Source: Vanessa cardui
Lineage: Eukaryota > Arthropoda > Insecta > Lepidoptera > Nymphalidae
DNA length: 64,000 bases
NCBI RefSeq assembly: GCF_905220365.1
Contig: NC_061132.1
Coordinates: 1,240,001 to 1,304,000, forward strand
Reading direction: 5' to 3'
Shown here piece by piece: positions 35,040 to 46,977 of the stretch. Below the pieces are notes generated by a model. The model was not told where the DNA came from and did no database searches. It was given only the letters and a program-made list of their open reading frames with translations. The position numbers and the translations under genes were made by a program. Each line of letters starts with the position of its first letter. Position 1 is the first letter of the stretch.

Positions 35040-36527
35040 ACTCTAAATTTTTTATGAAGTTTGGATTTTGTAAGTACATACTTCATAAATAATTTGAACT
35101 GAAAGACCATGAAATTTGAGGCAGTCACGTAAATGGCTACAGTTTAAAGAGAGTGAAACTGCAAAGCACTGCTAATTATGATTTTCTCACCTTGTTACAT
35201 AAGTTATATAATTATTTATAATACAAATATAAATTTATAATACAATTAATAGTTTAAATACATAAAAATATTTTTAAATAATACTACCTCCACAATTTTT
35301 GTTTTAAATTATTTCCTAAAAAAAAACAATTAACAGTTTTTAATTGTATACTTATTAATTAACTCTTTATTGCACACGCTTAAAACTAAAAATTACAATT
35401 TTGCTACACAAAAGTTGCATGAGCTGCAACAGGTATATATTCCAGCATTCCAGCATATTACTTAATAAAAAATTGATGAAAGGGTGATTAAAAAAATGGA
35501 GTTAGGTTTTATTGGCTTTCATACGAGATGAATAAATTTTATTGATGTGTATGTTTTTGCTTTAGTGTAGTTGCTTCATTGGAGAAAGCGTAAAATTCAT
35601 ATACTTGATAATGTATTTGGGTGTCATATGGGTGTTTTGATAAACCAATGTCAACACCTCATACAAGGATTTCATTTTAAATATTTTGATATTTAAAACT
35701 AAACTTTAAAACTTGTTCAATTAAGATCTTTATCGTGTACATATTATATTAAGTTTAAAAATATTAGTATATCAGTTTTCATTTCCATTGATTTAAAGCC
35801 ATCACTATTTATAATACATACGTGTAGAAAACTCTCCCTTTATTTCCTAGAATACATGACAAAAACGTTAACATTCTACACAAGGTATTGACTTAGAAAT
35901 ACTTGTAAACTAAAATATGTACATAATATTAAAACAAAACATTTCTACATCTCAAATTCGCCAAACAACAGTAAACCTCACTTGATATAATATTGCTTAA
36001 AAATAGTGTAGACTATTTGCTTATCATTACAATATTCTGTCCCGTATGTAATAAGCATGCTAAAAACAATAAGCATGCTTGTTTCGTAATAAAGCAATTG
36101 TTTTAGTGTGTGTGTGTGTAATACACTATTTAGAAATATGCTAGAAATTGACAAGTACATTGCATACTACTTTGCTAGTCAATATGTCGTGCTTATTAAG
36201 TAAAACAAGCATGCTCTTTATTACAAAGTCTGTTAGCTCCTTTATCATAAATACGATCTGAGCGAAATTCATAATACATCTTACAGATTATTAGTATCGG
36301 TTGATATTTTAAAGAATTTTTGTGATATCAACGATATGTAACATCTGAAGTGTTTATCAGATATCAAAACACGCCTTTTCTTGATGATGTGAGTCTGATC
36401 GAAAATAATGTATTGATAATGCATTAGCATCTTATTTTACGATATAAATGTGTCTGAGACAACGTGATATAAACGACACTTTCTACGTGCGTTCCAAGCG
36501 CTAATCCTACATGACGTCATACAATTT
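35040..36527. other. No gene supported
   Basis: AT-rich. ATAAGCATGCT occurs twice at 36052-36078, and AGCATGCT again near 36205, partly in inverted order. A (GT)7 run lies at 36106-36119. Confidence 0.4.
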
Positions 36528-36800
36528 TTCTCGGTGGTAGGGCTTTATGCAAGTCCGTATAACCATACCAAGTACTAACTCAACCTTGTCTAACTTAACC
36601 AAGTATCATCATATATTTTACTAGCAAACAGTAGTAGTATTGTTGTGTTCTGGTTCGAAATGAGAGTGAGCCAGTGTAACAGGTGTAACATATCTCAATA
36701 TTTTAGTTCTTAAGTCAGGTTGTTCATTGGCGATATAAGTAATGGTTGATATATTACAAAGCGGAGTTGTGCGTGGGCGGTAGTAGCCACATACCACCCC
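36528..36800 (-). repeat. Family B repeat, old antisense copy
   Basis: TCGGTGGTAGGGCTTTATGC, then TATTGTTGTGTTCTGGTTCG and GAGTGAGCCAGTGTAACAGG. Ends degraded. Confidence 0.6.
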
Positions 36801-37226
36801 AATTTGGTATGATACCAACCTGAACTCAAATTAACCCCTAAACACACAACCGAACCTGCAGGTGACAACTAGTATATAATAGAACAAAGGAATTAGCACG
36901 GATTAACTAAGGCTGAAAACAAGCTATTATTACTTGTTTACTTATTTACCTCATTGTTAAGAAAACAGATACTAATTAGTAATTAGATTACAACATTATA
37001 TTATAAAACGTTTATTTTGAACTGTATTGTTATTATAATGTAGTTCATTTTTCAATGATGCTTGACAGTGACAAATGACCTTACAAATGCAATAGAGACT
37101 ACTTCGCGAGAAACGGCATAATAGTTTTCACACGATCAGCTTGTTCTAAGATTAACGCCAGTTGGGGTATTAAATGAACGAATTATAAAGTCTACCTACC
37201 TATTTAAATATAATATAAGGCTAATG

Positions 37227-37474
37227 TCGAGATGGCAGAGTGGTTATAGCGCGTAAATCTTAACCGATGATTGCGCGTTCAAACCCAGGTAATTATTACT
37301 GGTCTTTCATGTGATGTGAAGAAAAACGTAGTGAGGAAACCTGCCTGTATCTAATTTCAATGAAATTTTGCAACATGTGAATCAACTAATCCGCATTAGA
37401 ACAGTATGGTGGATTGTGGGCCTAACCTCCTCAAAGGGAAAGGAGGCTTAACAGTGGGATATTTACAGGCTGTT
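37227..37474 (+). mobile_element. Family A SINE, internally deleted
   Basis: Head GTCGAGATGGCAGAGTGG and box B GTTCAAACCCAGG are kept. The GCTTAATTTGTG..CTCGGCG segment is missing. Ends ATTTACAGGCTGTTA. Confidence 0.75.
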
Positions 37475-37604
37475 ACTATAAAGAAATATCCCCAAAAGCA
37501 TAAGGATAGGATGATATACAGGCCTCATTTATTACAACTTATGTAGAATAAATAGTACCTATTTAAAGTTTCCTCCTTAGAGATGAAGTTGTAATTTTTT
37601 TCCA

Positions 37605-37683
37605 ACAGTTTATGCAAGCCCATCTGGGTAGGTACCACCCACACACCTGGTTCCGGTGTTCCGGTTTGAAGGGTGAGTGAGAC
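37605..37683 (-). repeat. Family B 3' fragment
   Basis: TATGCAAGCCCATCTGGGTA and TGTTCCGGTTTGAAGGGTG, antisense, with a deletion between them. Confidence 0.65.
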
Positions 37684-37707
37684 AAAAGAAAGAAATTATA
37701 ATCACAG

Positions 37708-37795
37708 AATTATTTAGCTCTACGATTTTTTATCATCTATATAATCTTGTATGGAATATTATATTTACCAAGGTATTTTGGATAAATTATTTGTA
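37708..37795 (-). pseudogene. Family F LINE reverse-transcriptase terminal fragment
   Basis: TTTTTTATCATCTATATAATC and TTGTATGGAATATTATATTT match the last codons of the LINE at 13758-13830 (KKAYYSIQDFIDD region), with a short deletion. Confidence 0.5.
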
Positions 37796-37810
37796 TTTAT
37801 GATTTACTGT

Positions 37811-38003
37811 TAGTTGCCAGCGGGTGCGCTCGCGTTTTGGGTTTTGGTTGTCTTGTGTTTGACAAAAGAATAGCCTATGTCCTTTCTTGGAGGGCAAGTT
37901 TGCTTCATACCAAATCTCTTGAAGTTCGGTTAAGCTGTTTGGTTGTTAAAGAGAGACATCGAGACAAACAGAAAGAGTAACTTTCACATGTATAATATAA
38001 ATA
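37811..38003 (-). repeat. Family D repeat
   Basis: Antisense full-length copy with GCGGGTGCGCTCGCGTTTTG, CTATGTCCTTTCTTGGAGG, CATACCAAATCTC and AGTAACTTTCACATG. Confidence 0.75.
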
Positions 38004-38190
38004 TAGATTTATGTTAAATAAATATTTTATGCAGTACCAAGATGTACTAGCAACTAATCATCACGTGACCCATTTCCCGTTTACGCTACACATGACAAAA
38101 AAGTTTTCTTACCGCTACTTGTCATTAGATCTGTACCCACTTGCCTTCCTGTTTATGATTACTTTGTTGAAAAAGCAAACCCTGGCTCGT

Positions 38191-38474
38191 TTTTTTTATG
38201 GTATAGGTTGGCGGACGAGCATATGAGCCACCTGATGGTAAGTGGTCACCATCATCCATAGACAATGACGCTGTAAAAATATTAATTATTCTTTACATCG
38301 TCAATGCGCCACCAACCTTGGGAACTAAGATGTTACGTCCCTTGTGCCTGTAGTTACACTGGCTCACTCACCCTTCAAACCGGAACACAACAATACTGAG
38401 TACTGTTATTTGGCGGAAGAATAACTGATGAGTGGGTGGTACCTACCCAGACGGGCAAGACCCTACCACCAAGT
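38191..38474 (+). repeat. Family B repeat, full length
   Basis: Poly-T start then TATGGTATAGGTTGGCGG. It ends ACCCTACCACCAAG with a 10-base loss inside GGGCTTGCACAAAGCCC. Confidence 0.85.
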
Positions 38475-38895
38475 ATTTCGTATTCACAAGAGAGGCACTC
38501 CTCAGCAATAGAGAATCGTGAATACAAACCCGCGATACATAATCACAAATCAATTAATTTTTTTCATCGTGAATGAAAACCGTGCATTTTAAAAGTAGGA
38601 TACTTCAAATTGCACGCTTCCTTTCTAAAACAACAGGTTTCGATGTATTCTGTGAACACATTATGAATATTTAATTTTTTACGTATTTAATGATGTATAT
38701 CGCCGTTTTAGTGGCCCGATCGTTGGCCTGATCGTTTAGAAATTATCGATCGAATGAACTCATTCTTTTGTCTTGGTAGCGAACTTCTTTAGGTCATTAG
38801 TCGTAATAACGCTAGTTAATTGTCATGTACATGACACTAACGGATCGTAATGCGTGCTGCTTTAACTGTTCTTGGTTGTGTAATCTATACGTATA
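38475..38895. other. No gene or repeat recognised
   Basis: AT-rich. Confidence 0.4.
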
Positions 38896-39110
38896 ATAAA
38901 ATTGGAGTGTCTGTAATATTAAAATAGACTTCTTTTTTTCTAATCATATGTTTTTATACATATTATATGCCAAAATATTTTTTTTACAATTTTTGTCCGT
39001 CTGTCTGTCTGTTTGTTCCGGCTAATCTCTGGAACGGTTGGACCGATTTATACGGGACTTTCACTGGCAGATAAATGATATAAAGAGAAACTTAAGCTAC
39101 GATAATATTT
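38896..39110 (+). repeat. Family H repeat
   Basis: AAAATTGGAGTGTCTGTAAT, a (GTCT)n run, GTTCCGGCTAATCTCTGGAA, then CGGGACTTTCACTGGCAG. The tail is lost. Confidence 0.65.
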
Positions 39111-39284
39111 ATTCTAATCTAATCTAACTATTTATCCTTCTAAACTAACACTTCGAATAAATATCGTTTTAATTTTAGCTAATTATTCCAAAGCCCTATC
39201 ATATACAGATGAAAAAGATAAAATATGGCTATAATATTAAATACTACTCAAACATAGTATATAAGTTGACAAAAATTAAACTCA

Positions 39285-39430
39285 TTATTACATAGTATAA
39301 AACGCTCACCGCCATATATGCCTAGATCTTTAAAATTACAAACGGATTTTGATGCGGTTTCTTCAATAGATAGATTAATTCAAGGAGAAGGTTTTATGTG
39401 TATAATGCATGCACAATACAGTAGACAATA
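39285..39430 (+). repeat. Family C repeat, 3'-truncated
   Basis: ACATAGTATAAAACGC, AACGGATTTTGATGCGG and AAGGAGAAGGTTTT, then unrelated sequence. Confidence 0.65.
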
Positions 39431-39783
39431 TAGTACATACATTTATAATATTGGTATAAATAAAATGTTGACACAGAGAGTGAAAAGTTCCCACGTCAAA
39501 CAAGATAATCGTTTGATACATAAAAGTTACATGGGCCATGTATGCGGTGTATTGTACCGTGAATTTTGTGTTTATTGTGTACGACTATTCATTCATTGTA
39601 CGTTGAAATTCACCGTTATTTAACTATTTAACACTTATTCGAAATTAGAAATTAGGCTACATTAAAACCAGCGTAAGGTACAATAGCGAACGAGAATCCA
39701 ATTTGAGCTGTTTTTTGATACTATTTCGCAGTTTTGTAAAGAGAATATTATTGGTACCTTTTGTACCAATATACGTTTGTATT

Positions 39784-40101
39784 AGTAGAGCTGAGATGGC
39801 CCAGTGGTAAGAACGCGTGCATAACCGACGATTAACCGATGATTGTGGGTTCAAACCCAGGCAAGCACCACTTTATATATGTGCTTAATTTGTGTTATAA
39901 TTCATCTCGTGCTCGGCGGTGAAGGAAAACATCGTGAGGAAACCTGCATGTGTCTAATTTCAACGAAATTCGGCCACATGTGCATTCCACCAACCCGCAT
40001 TGGAACACCGTGGTGGAATATGTTCCAAGCCCTCTCCTTAATGGAAGAGGAGGCCTTATCCCAGCAGTGGAAAATTTACAGGCTTTTACTTTACTTTACT
40101 T
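39784..40101 (+). mobile_element. Family A SINE with (ACTTT)n tail and 14-bp target duplication
   Basis: Sense copy. TATACGTTTGTATT at 39770-39783 is exactly repeated at 40102-40115. The tail is ACTTTACTTTACTTT rather than TTG repeats. Between box A and box B a short duplication gives TAACCGACGATTAACCGATG, lengthening the tRNA-like head. Confidence 0.9.
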
Positions 40102-40182
40102 TATACGTTTGTATTGAAACTACGAGGTAGTATCCTTTATTGGTTATATATGAATGGCTTAATTATTGATACATATAATTCG

Positions 40183-40372
40183 AAAAAATTGGAGTTTCTG
40201 TTTGTAATATTACTTAATATAATAAAAAAGCATTTTTTCAATTTTTGTCTTTTTGTTTGTACCGGATAATCTGGGACGACTGGGCTGAGCTGATATAATA
40301 AGGAGTTACAACAATAACTTGTTCCTTAAATACAAACGCAATAGAAGTCGAGGGCACAGCTGGTTAAAGAAA
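40183..40372 (+). repeat. Family H repeat, diverged
   Basis: AAAATTGGAGTTTCTGTTTG, TGTACCGGATAATCTGGGAC and a tail AGAAGTCGAGGGCACAGCTGG. Confidence 0.6.
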
Positions 40373-40539
40373 TACAGATTAAAATATTCTTTTGCAACCG
40401 TTCAAGAACCTCATCTTTCTATTTATACAACCATCAAACTTATATTTTTAAAAGTAAAACTGCCGGTATCCAATACCCATAAAATCCAATGAGTGTATGA
40501 AAATGTACTTATTATTTATCATTAATATATACGAATTCA

Positions 40540-40705
40540 TATTATACATGCGAAAGTAACTCTGTCTTGAGTGTCTCTTGGATTTCCACGGCAAAGCCGC
40601 TGAACCTAAATTGTTGAAATTTGATATGAAGAAAGCTTGAACTCCAAGGATACGCTTTTTTATGCCTATTACCTATCAACCAATCCCTAAAACAAGATAA
40701 AAGCC
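40540..40705 (+). repeat. Family D repeat
   Basis: ATGCGAAAGTAACTCTGTCT, GAAATTTGATATGAAG, CTTGAACTCCAAGGA. The tail is degraded. Confidence 0.7.
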
Positions 40706-41565
40706 GAAAGATATTGCCAGAATCTTCTTATTGGGCCAATAACAATTGTAAGCAATATACGAAAGATGATTCTAGATAAATCTATTATTCGTAAAATGAA
40801 TTAACAGAATTGCATGTACAACCAAATCGTTGCATGTTTTAATTAATGCATCCGCACCTTTCTACAATATTTAATCAAAGTGCTCTCTTTCGAAACTTTC
40901 GCAGATCGAAACTTTTCATTACAAGTTCGATATCAAATAAACGAAGTATAGTACGACACTACATAGATGTAACATGGGCTAATTCAATAAAAAAGATTAC
41001 TGTCGATTTTTATAACCAATAGAAATAGCTCCCTATCGCGCCATACGACGCTATACGTCGCTATAGATTCTCGCGTCTATTCTACCCAAGAAAGCGAGTG
41101 CATGGAAAACGAAATGTCAAATTATCACGTTTGTGCACAGATCATATTCACGTAAGAAATTAATGTTGATAATTTGGGATAGCGTACTTAAATCGGGTGT
41201 GATCGGTTTTACGACTTTTGCCGATCTAAGTTGTGTCGTACTACTTCTGAGCGTTTATTTAATTCCTTGAAAATCAAATAATAGATCCACTTTTTGTGTC
41301 TTGCGGTACTATAATATTGTCGTATTGCACAAATCATCAGCTCTACGGACGGATTATCAGCGGAACCTTGAAATTATCGATTAGAACCAGCGCCGCTCAC
41401 ACTTGCCTGTGATTAATTTAATACCAGCGCAAAGTTTAGTAACCAGTTACCAATTGCAAGTGTGTTGCAATTTATTGCTAATTTTCGTTTACTCGTTATA
41501 TTCTTGTATGTAATCGCGGTGAACGTTTTCTTGATTATTCGAAGCTGAAACATTGAAATACTTTT
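40706..41565. other. No gene; GC-richer patches
   Basis: 41020-41150 and 41190-41420 are richer in CpG than their surroundings, with short ACGACGCTATACGTCGC-type inverted motifs near 41045. No family assigned. Confidence 0.35.
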
Positions 41566-41690
41566 TTTGGGTTATAGGTAGGCGGACTGTCTGACTATGT
41601 CAAGTTGTCACTGTCACTACAGCCATTGACACATCAACTTTGGAAACTAATATATTATGTATATTCTGCCTGTAGTTACAATTCAAATCG
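41566..41690 (+). repeat. Family B repeat, old
   Basis: GGGTTATAGGTAGGCGGAC, ATCAACTTTGGAAACTAAT and TGCCTGTAGTTACAA in B order. Confidence 0.5.
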
Positions 41691-41714
41691 CCAAATTGAC
41701 TTATAAGTAATTCT

Positions 41715-42000
41715 TTTTATAATATGGCGTGTCGAACTAGCAAAACGGCCACCTGATCTCAAGTGGTCACTGCAAATTGACAATGGCGCCATAATAAGAC
41801 GCTGGCGACGTAATAAATTTTAACCTTTGTTTACCCTGCAAAAATGCAAACTGGGGATATTAGGCCTGTATTTACACTGACGCTTTTATCCTTAAAACAG
41901 AACACAACAGTATTTAATATTGCTGTATATGAAAGAATATCTGAAGAGTGAGTGGTTCCTAACCAGTCCAGACGAGCTTGCAATGCCTTACATCAAGTAC
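41715..42000 (+). repeat. Family B repeat, old, directly after another
   Basis: ACGGCCACCTGATCTCAAGT, then CTTAAAACAGAACACAACAG and CAGTCCAGACGAGCTTGCA. Ends TACATCAAG. Confidence 0.6.
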
Positions 42001-43487
42001 AGCAGTATGATTAAAATGTATATCAAATTACCCCATAATTTAAATAAGCTAAATGCTTCATTTGCAATTTTAAGTATTTGAAATATATGTCGGTAACAAA
42101 TTATATACTAGCGACCCGGCTTCGAAAGGGTACATTTTATTAACAATGACAAATATAATTTATATAGCATTTAAGAAAAATACATTTTTCTTACTAGTGA
42201 AAAAACATTTAGCATTGCATTCATTGCATGCATCTTAGTTCCCCAAAATCTTACATACAAACAAACAAATAATTACCTCTATATAATATTAGTATAGTAA
42301 ATTTTAATTTTCAATTGTAATTGTTTTTTTTTTTTAAGTAAAAAAAAGACATTCGGCAATTCATGTTAATTACTTGGGTGGGTTTTACTTAAAAGGTTCA
42401 ATTTTTAGTCTACCAAACAACCACTCGTGTTTAGGAGAGCATATGACGGAAGCAGATGTGAGCGTGACCGCGCGACCGTGTCGCATCTGTTGGTGCTTTA
42501 TGCCGCCCTGGTACTTCGCTAACAATTACGCTTTCATTGTTTTTTTTTATCTATAACTTAATCGTGTTTACAACAATCACCTTGCCTATTCGCATGACTT
42601 TCATGCATTCTTAAAATATTTTGTAATCTTTGAGTATTATTTTAGTTACTTCAAAGGAAATTATACATTGGCAGACTCATCAATGTTTAAGACTTCGTTG
42701 AAATAAACATCTTAACCAAGTATCATAACTTTTTATACAATTTGAATTGAAACATATATTCCTTAATACAATAACAGTAGATTTGTCTATTGGAAATAAG
42801 CTTATCATTTTTTTAACAAAACGATTATAAAAACATAGCTTTAGGTTGGTTTATTGAAAAAAATGTTGCAACACTAAAAAAAATTGACGCACAGGTTATT
42901 TTTTTAAACAATCTTCGTTTAATTGACAACTTTATTTAACGCGAAAATTGTTTGAAAATAATTATATTATGTGTATATCGCAAATGAATGAATAATGTTT
43001 TGTTTAATTCTTTTTACAAAAAAATAAAATAAAACTAAACGTCCATACTTTAATGAGACAATTGTATTGGTTATGATAACAATGATTGTTTTTAAATATG
43101 ATGCACGTAAACTCTTTATAACGGTAGGTTAACCGTCAAACATCACATTTGATCCGTCACCTGTCACGGCAACGGTTTCTTAATGATTAATGCGATACCA
43201 TTAGTTAAATCACAAATGATTTCGCCATATCCTAAACGCATCCCGTCTTTGTAAGGGAATAAGGTTCAAAATTGCGTGATATTCTAGTCCATCCGCACCT
43301 GACGTCGAGCGAAACGAAGCGAATCGCAAATAAGTATAAAAAGTTAATAAAACTTAGATCATTTGATACGATTCTTATTTGACGATGATGTAATAAAATT
43401 AAAGTACATATATAGTGTATCACGAAATATAAACTCATATATATCGTAAACCGAGAAAATATTGTTTACCAACTTTATGATATTTAC
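42001..43487. other. No gene supported
   Basis: CTAGCGACCCGGCTTCG near 42110 is an antisense family C tail scrap. A 60-codon plus frame at 42374-42556 crosses a small GC-richer patch; no similarity recognised. Confidence 0.4.
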
Positions 43488-43610
43488 TAATATTATAAAT
43501 GTGAAAGTAATTATTTCCGTCGGTTATGCTGTCTAAAACAATAAACGGATTTGATGAAATTTGGTGTGAAGCAAAATTGAGCCCCAATGAGAAGCAATTT
43601 TTGTGTCTCT
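43488..43610 (+). repeat. Family D fragment
   Basis: AATATTATAAATGTGAAAGT, GATTTGATGAAATTTGGTGT, GAAGCAAAATTGAGCC. Confidence 0.6.
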
Positions 43611-44614
43611 ATATTTCTTCAATCTTTTTTGATGAATGAAATGACTAATTAGCCCTATGATCAAGCCTTAGTGTACTAAGGTGTAAAGTAATGTACTAAG
43701 TGTACTAACTAAACCATTATTATTTCCAGTCTTCCTGTATTATCTTATTTCTATATTAGAATTAAAAAATTAAACCTATAAAATGTCTTAGAAAATATTA
43801 AGTTGGTTTCATAACAACGTTTTCATAACTTTCAAGAAGATATGTTATCTGTATTTGCACACACCACATCAGATGAAAAATATTGGCCAATAAATTAAAA
43901 GGTCAGTCTGCTGTGACGAGGCTGAATAAACGAAGGTGTAAGACATAAATCCTATTAAGTTTTAAAAAGTAAAAAAAAACAGAGTAATAATTTTATACAT
44001 GGCAACTTCGTTACCATATAACAAAAAATTCGACAAATAAATATAAAATTCGGATAAAAAATTTCGTTAAAATTTTTGAACTCCGATTATGCACTTATAA
44101 AAATACAAAATAAATTCCGTTTCGCTTTGTTTGAAGGTAATTAACAGTAGCGGTGTACATAATAACTACTTCCTCGGCTAATCAATCTAAAAACGTTGAA
44201 ATTATACTGGCGTGTGTTCATTACAAATATATAATACGCGTAGACATGATATGGTTATTTTAAGAGATTTATTAACGAACGAATTATTTATTTAATTGAA
44301 TTAAATTTAATATATTCTTATTATATTATCAAAATAAGTGTTATGAATGAAACCAACCGATGGTTTCATAAAAATTACCATATTTATTTTTGACTAGCCT
44401 ATATACATTATATACGTGTAAATTTTGTATTCTTTTTATTGACCTTCACATGGGTTTTTTATTTGTGTTTAAAGGTGAGCTTAATTTTGTTCAATTAATC
44501 ATTCAAATAAAGTTTTAAAATCACTAGATTTATATTAAATCATAAAAATACTGCAAGGGATGGATATTGGTTACAAAATTATAAGATAAGGCACAGGCAA
44601 GATATTTGTTTAAT
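43611..44614. other. No gene or repeat recognised
   Basis: AT-rich. TGTACTAAGTGTACTAA-type short repeats near 43670-43710. Confidence 0.4.
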
Positions 44615-44762
44615 AATATAAATGCGAAAGTAACTTTGTCTGTATGTTGTTCTTTCAGGGACAGACGACTGAACTTTATAAAGTTTGATATGAAGCAAGC
44701 GTCAAACCAATTAAGGATATGGATGATTGAATTACGAGTGTAGCCGCTAATGACAACCTGTA
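44615..44762 (+). repeat. Family D repeat, tail degraded
   Basis: AAATGCGAAAGTAACTTTGT, AAAGTTTGATATGAAGC, then ATGACAACCTGTAG. Confidence 0.6.
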
Positions 44763-45100
44763 GTATTTGATGACGTATACTAATTATAACTATAGTTAGT
44801 CAGCTAGCATTGGCCAACATATAGAATAATTAATATGATATTCATAAAGAATTCTCGAAATAAATAAATTGTTTTGAATGAAAATATAAATTGTTAAGAT
44901 GATTACCGTGTCTGCTACTTCGCGCATTTGAATTTAACAAAAAAGTTATTGTGCAGTTTTTACTATAGATTATGAATTCTGTAGGCAAATTTCTGATGGT
45001 AAGTCGTTGGTGGAAGGCACCCAACGTGACGGCGAAGTGACAAGCGCGAGGTCTACGCGCGGTACAGGACACTATTTGAAAATTTCAGCGTGACTCTATA
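44763..45100. other. No gene; unassigned GC-richer patch
   Basis: 44985-45065 is GC-rich (CACCCAACGTGACGGCGAAG, GACAAGCGCGAGGTCTACGC). A 76-codon minus frame covers it without recognisable domains. Confidence 0.35.
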
Positions 45101-45102
45101 TA

Positions 45103-45354
45103 CAGAGTTATTGGTAATTCGACGTACATTCGTTAGGAGGTGATAAGGGTGACTATTTGCAATAATTTTAACCCCCATATGTATAATCCAAAAGTGAACC
45201 ATTTTTTATCTATCACGTTTTTTAGATTTTTAAAAATTTGTCAAGAACGCTCACTTTTGGATTATGCATATGGGAATTAAAATTATTGCAAATATTGCAA
45301 ATAGTCACCCCTATCACCTCCTAACGAATGTACGTCGAATTACCAATAACCCTG
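45103..45354. mobile_element. Tc1/mariner-like MITE with long inverted repeats
   Basis: The ends read CAGAGTTATTGGTAATTCG and, complemented, CAGGGTTATTGGTAATTCG, each bordered by TA at 45101-45102 and 45355-45356. The arms are about 100 and 109 bp and nearly identical; the right arm has an extra 9 bases from a duplicated GCAAATATT. Only about 50 bases of non-repeated centre remain and no transposase frame exists, so it must have moved with a partner element. The TA duplication and CAGRGTT ends fit the Tc1/mariner superfamily by established rules. Confidence 0.85.
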
Positions 45355-45356
45355 TA

Positions 45357-45997
45357 TAATTCTTATATAAAAGTACTCTGAGTTACTTGTAAAAATATTA
45401 CTTTGGTATATGTATCGTGTATACATTCATATGCATTTAGTAAAAATACAATTTTAATATTATAAACGGACACTCCAATTTTCAACCGACTTCAAAAAGG
45501 CGGAGGTTATCAATTCGTCTGTATTTTTTTTATTATATGCGTACATGATATATTAATTAAAAACTATGTAATGCATAATTAAACAGAGCTATCAGAATAT
45601 TGCATAGTATATGTAATGATCTTAGATTTGTTAATTTCTACTCCAATTGCAATGGGCTAAAGAACAGCGTGGTAAAATATAATGCAAGTAATTTTTGACC
45701 ACAGGAAACATTGATATAAAAATAGACTATCACACATTATACTTAAGGTACATAATCGCGCTGTAATATTTTGATAATAAACTATGCGTTATTATCATAT
45801 CAAGGACGAACGGTATAATATCGATTTTGTAGACGACATTAGCGTTTGAAGGCCGATACAATGAGTCACTTCGATATTTTAATCATTTATTCAGTAAAAG
45901 TAACGGTTTCAGAAACCGTACACCATATTTAAGTCTTGTATTCTTGAGAAGTTAACTCGAAACTGACCGCAGTGTCGTGAAATGTCAGACATATGAT
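45357..45997. other. No gene; repeat scrap near 45484
   Basis: CAACCGACTTCAAAAAGGCGG and AGGTTATCAATTCGTCTG at 45482-45522 is a motif I recall as a common lepidopteran repeat end. Related pieces are at 14300-14335 and 54375-54400. Confidence 0.4.
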
Positions 45998-46168
45998 ATA
46001 CTAGCTGTGGGCTAGGTTGATTGTTATGTTTGAGGCCAAAAAAGTAGCCTATGTATATACCTATATGGAATTCAAATTTATTTCACACTTAATTTCATCA
46101 AATTCAGTTCACTGGTGTCGTGAGTGAGCGACAAACAGTCAGACAGAGTTACTTTCACATTAAAATGA
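45998..46168 (-). repeat. Family D repeat, diverged
   Basis: Antisense AAAAAAGTAGCCTATG, TTAATTTCATCAAATTCAG, CAGAGTTACTTTCACAT. Confidence 0.65.
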
Positions 46169-46489
46169 AATGGGCATAATACAAACATTTTTATAATAAA
46201 AATGACGAAAAAGAACATGTATTTTGTATGAGTACCCCTTAAAATATATATTGTATTTGTCGTTATAGCGGCAATAAATAAATATGGAGTAATAAATTAA
46301 AACAAAAGAGTACTTACTGTTAATAAAATCTAAATATGTATGTGTCGGGAGGAGATCCGGGGATGAGCAAGAAAACATAAGCCTGTGATATCCCATAATC
46401 ATCATTTGGCGTCTTACGGCGTTTACTGCTATGATAATTCTCCTTTCCCTCAAGGTTTGCCATTAGTGACTCATAGGAAGAGATTCAGT

Positions 46490-46706
46490 TTTTTTTATCT
46501 AAGAAATATTAACTATTCCTTACATCGTCAATGTGCCACCAACCTTGAGAACTAAGATATTATGTCCCTTGTGCCTTTAGTTACACTGGCTCACACACCC
46601 TTCAGACCGAAACACAACAATACTGAGTACTGTTATTTGGCGGTAGAATAACTGATAAGTGGGTGGTACCTACCCAGACGGGCTTGCACAAAGCCCTACC
46701 ACCAAG
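46490..46706 (+). repeat. Family B repeat with 5' internal deletion
   Basis: The poly-T start jumps directly to CTAAGAAATATTAACTATTC, losing about 85 bases. The rest is well preserved to CCCTACCACCAAG. Confidence 0.75.
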
Positions 46707-46977
46707 AAAAATAAATCAATACATCTATAATAAATCATATAATCAATACCATTCAATTAACTTTCTAGGACTGATCAAGCCCTGTTACGCTTGAACGCGT
46801 AACGTATAGAATTTAACGGTTCGCGGTTATCGAGGGTCCGTAACAGATGCATCCAAAATCAACGGTTGATAAACAAACAGCACTTCACTTATTTCGTAAG
46901 CCCTTTTTACGAAATAAGTAGACCGATAGCGGACATAGCTTCATATCTTTTACCAGCCTTCATTGTCATTTTATTAC

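Noticed and set aside
39843..40130. 95-codon open frame, and similar ones at 47030-47233, 55370-55606 and 55429-55617
   Set aside because: All lie within family A SINEs, whose RNA is a Pol III product and not coding.
45103..45354. microRNA precursor
   Set aside because: The long near-perfect arms and TA borders fit a MITE; the stem is far longer than a typical pri-miRNA.
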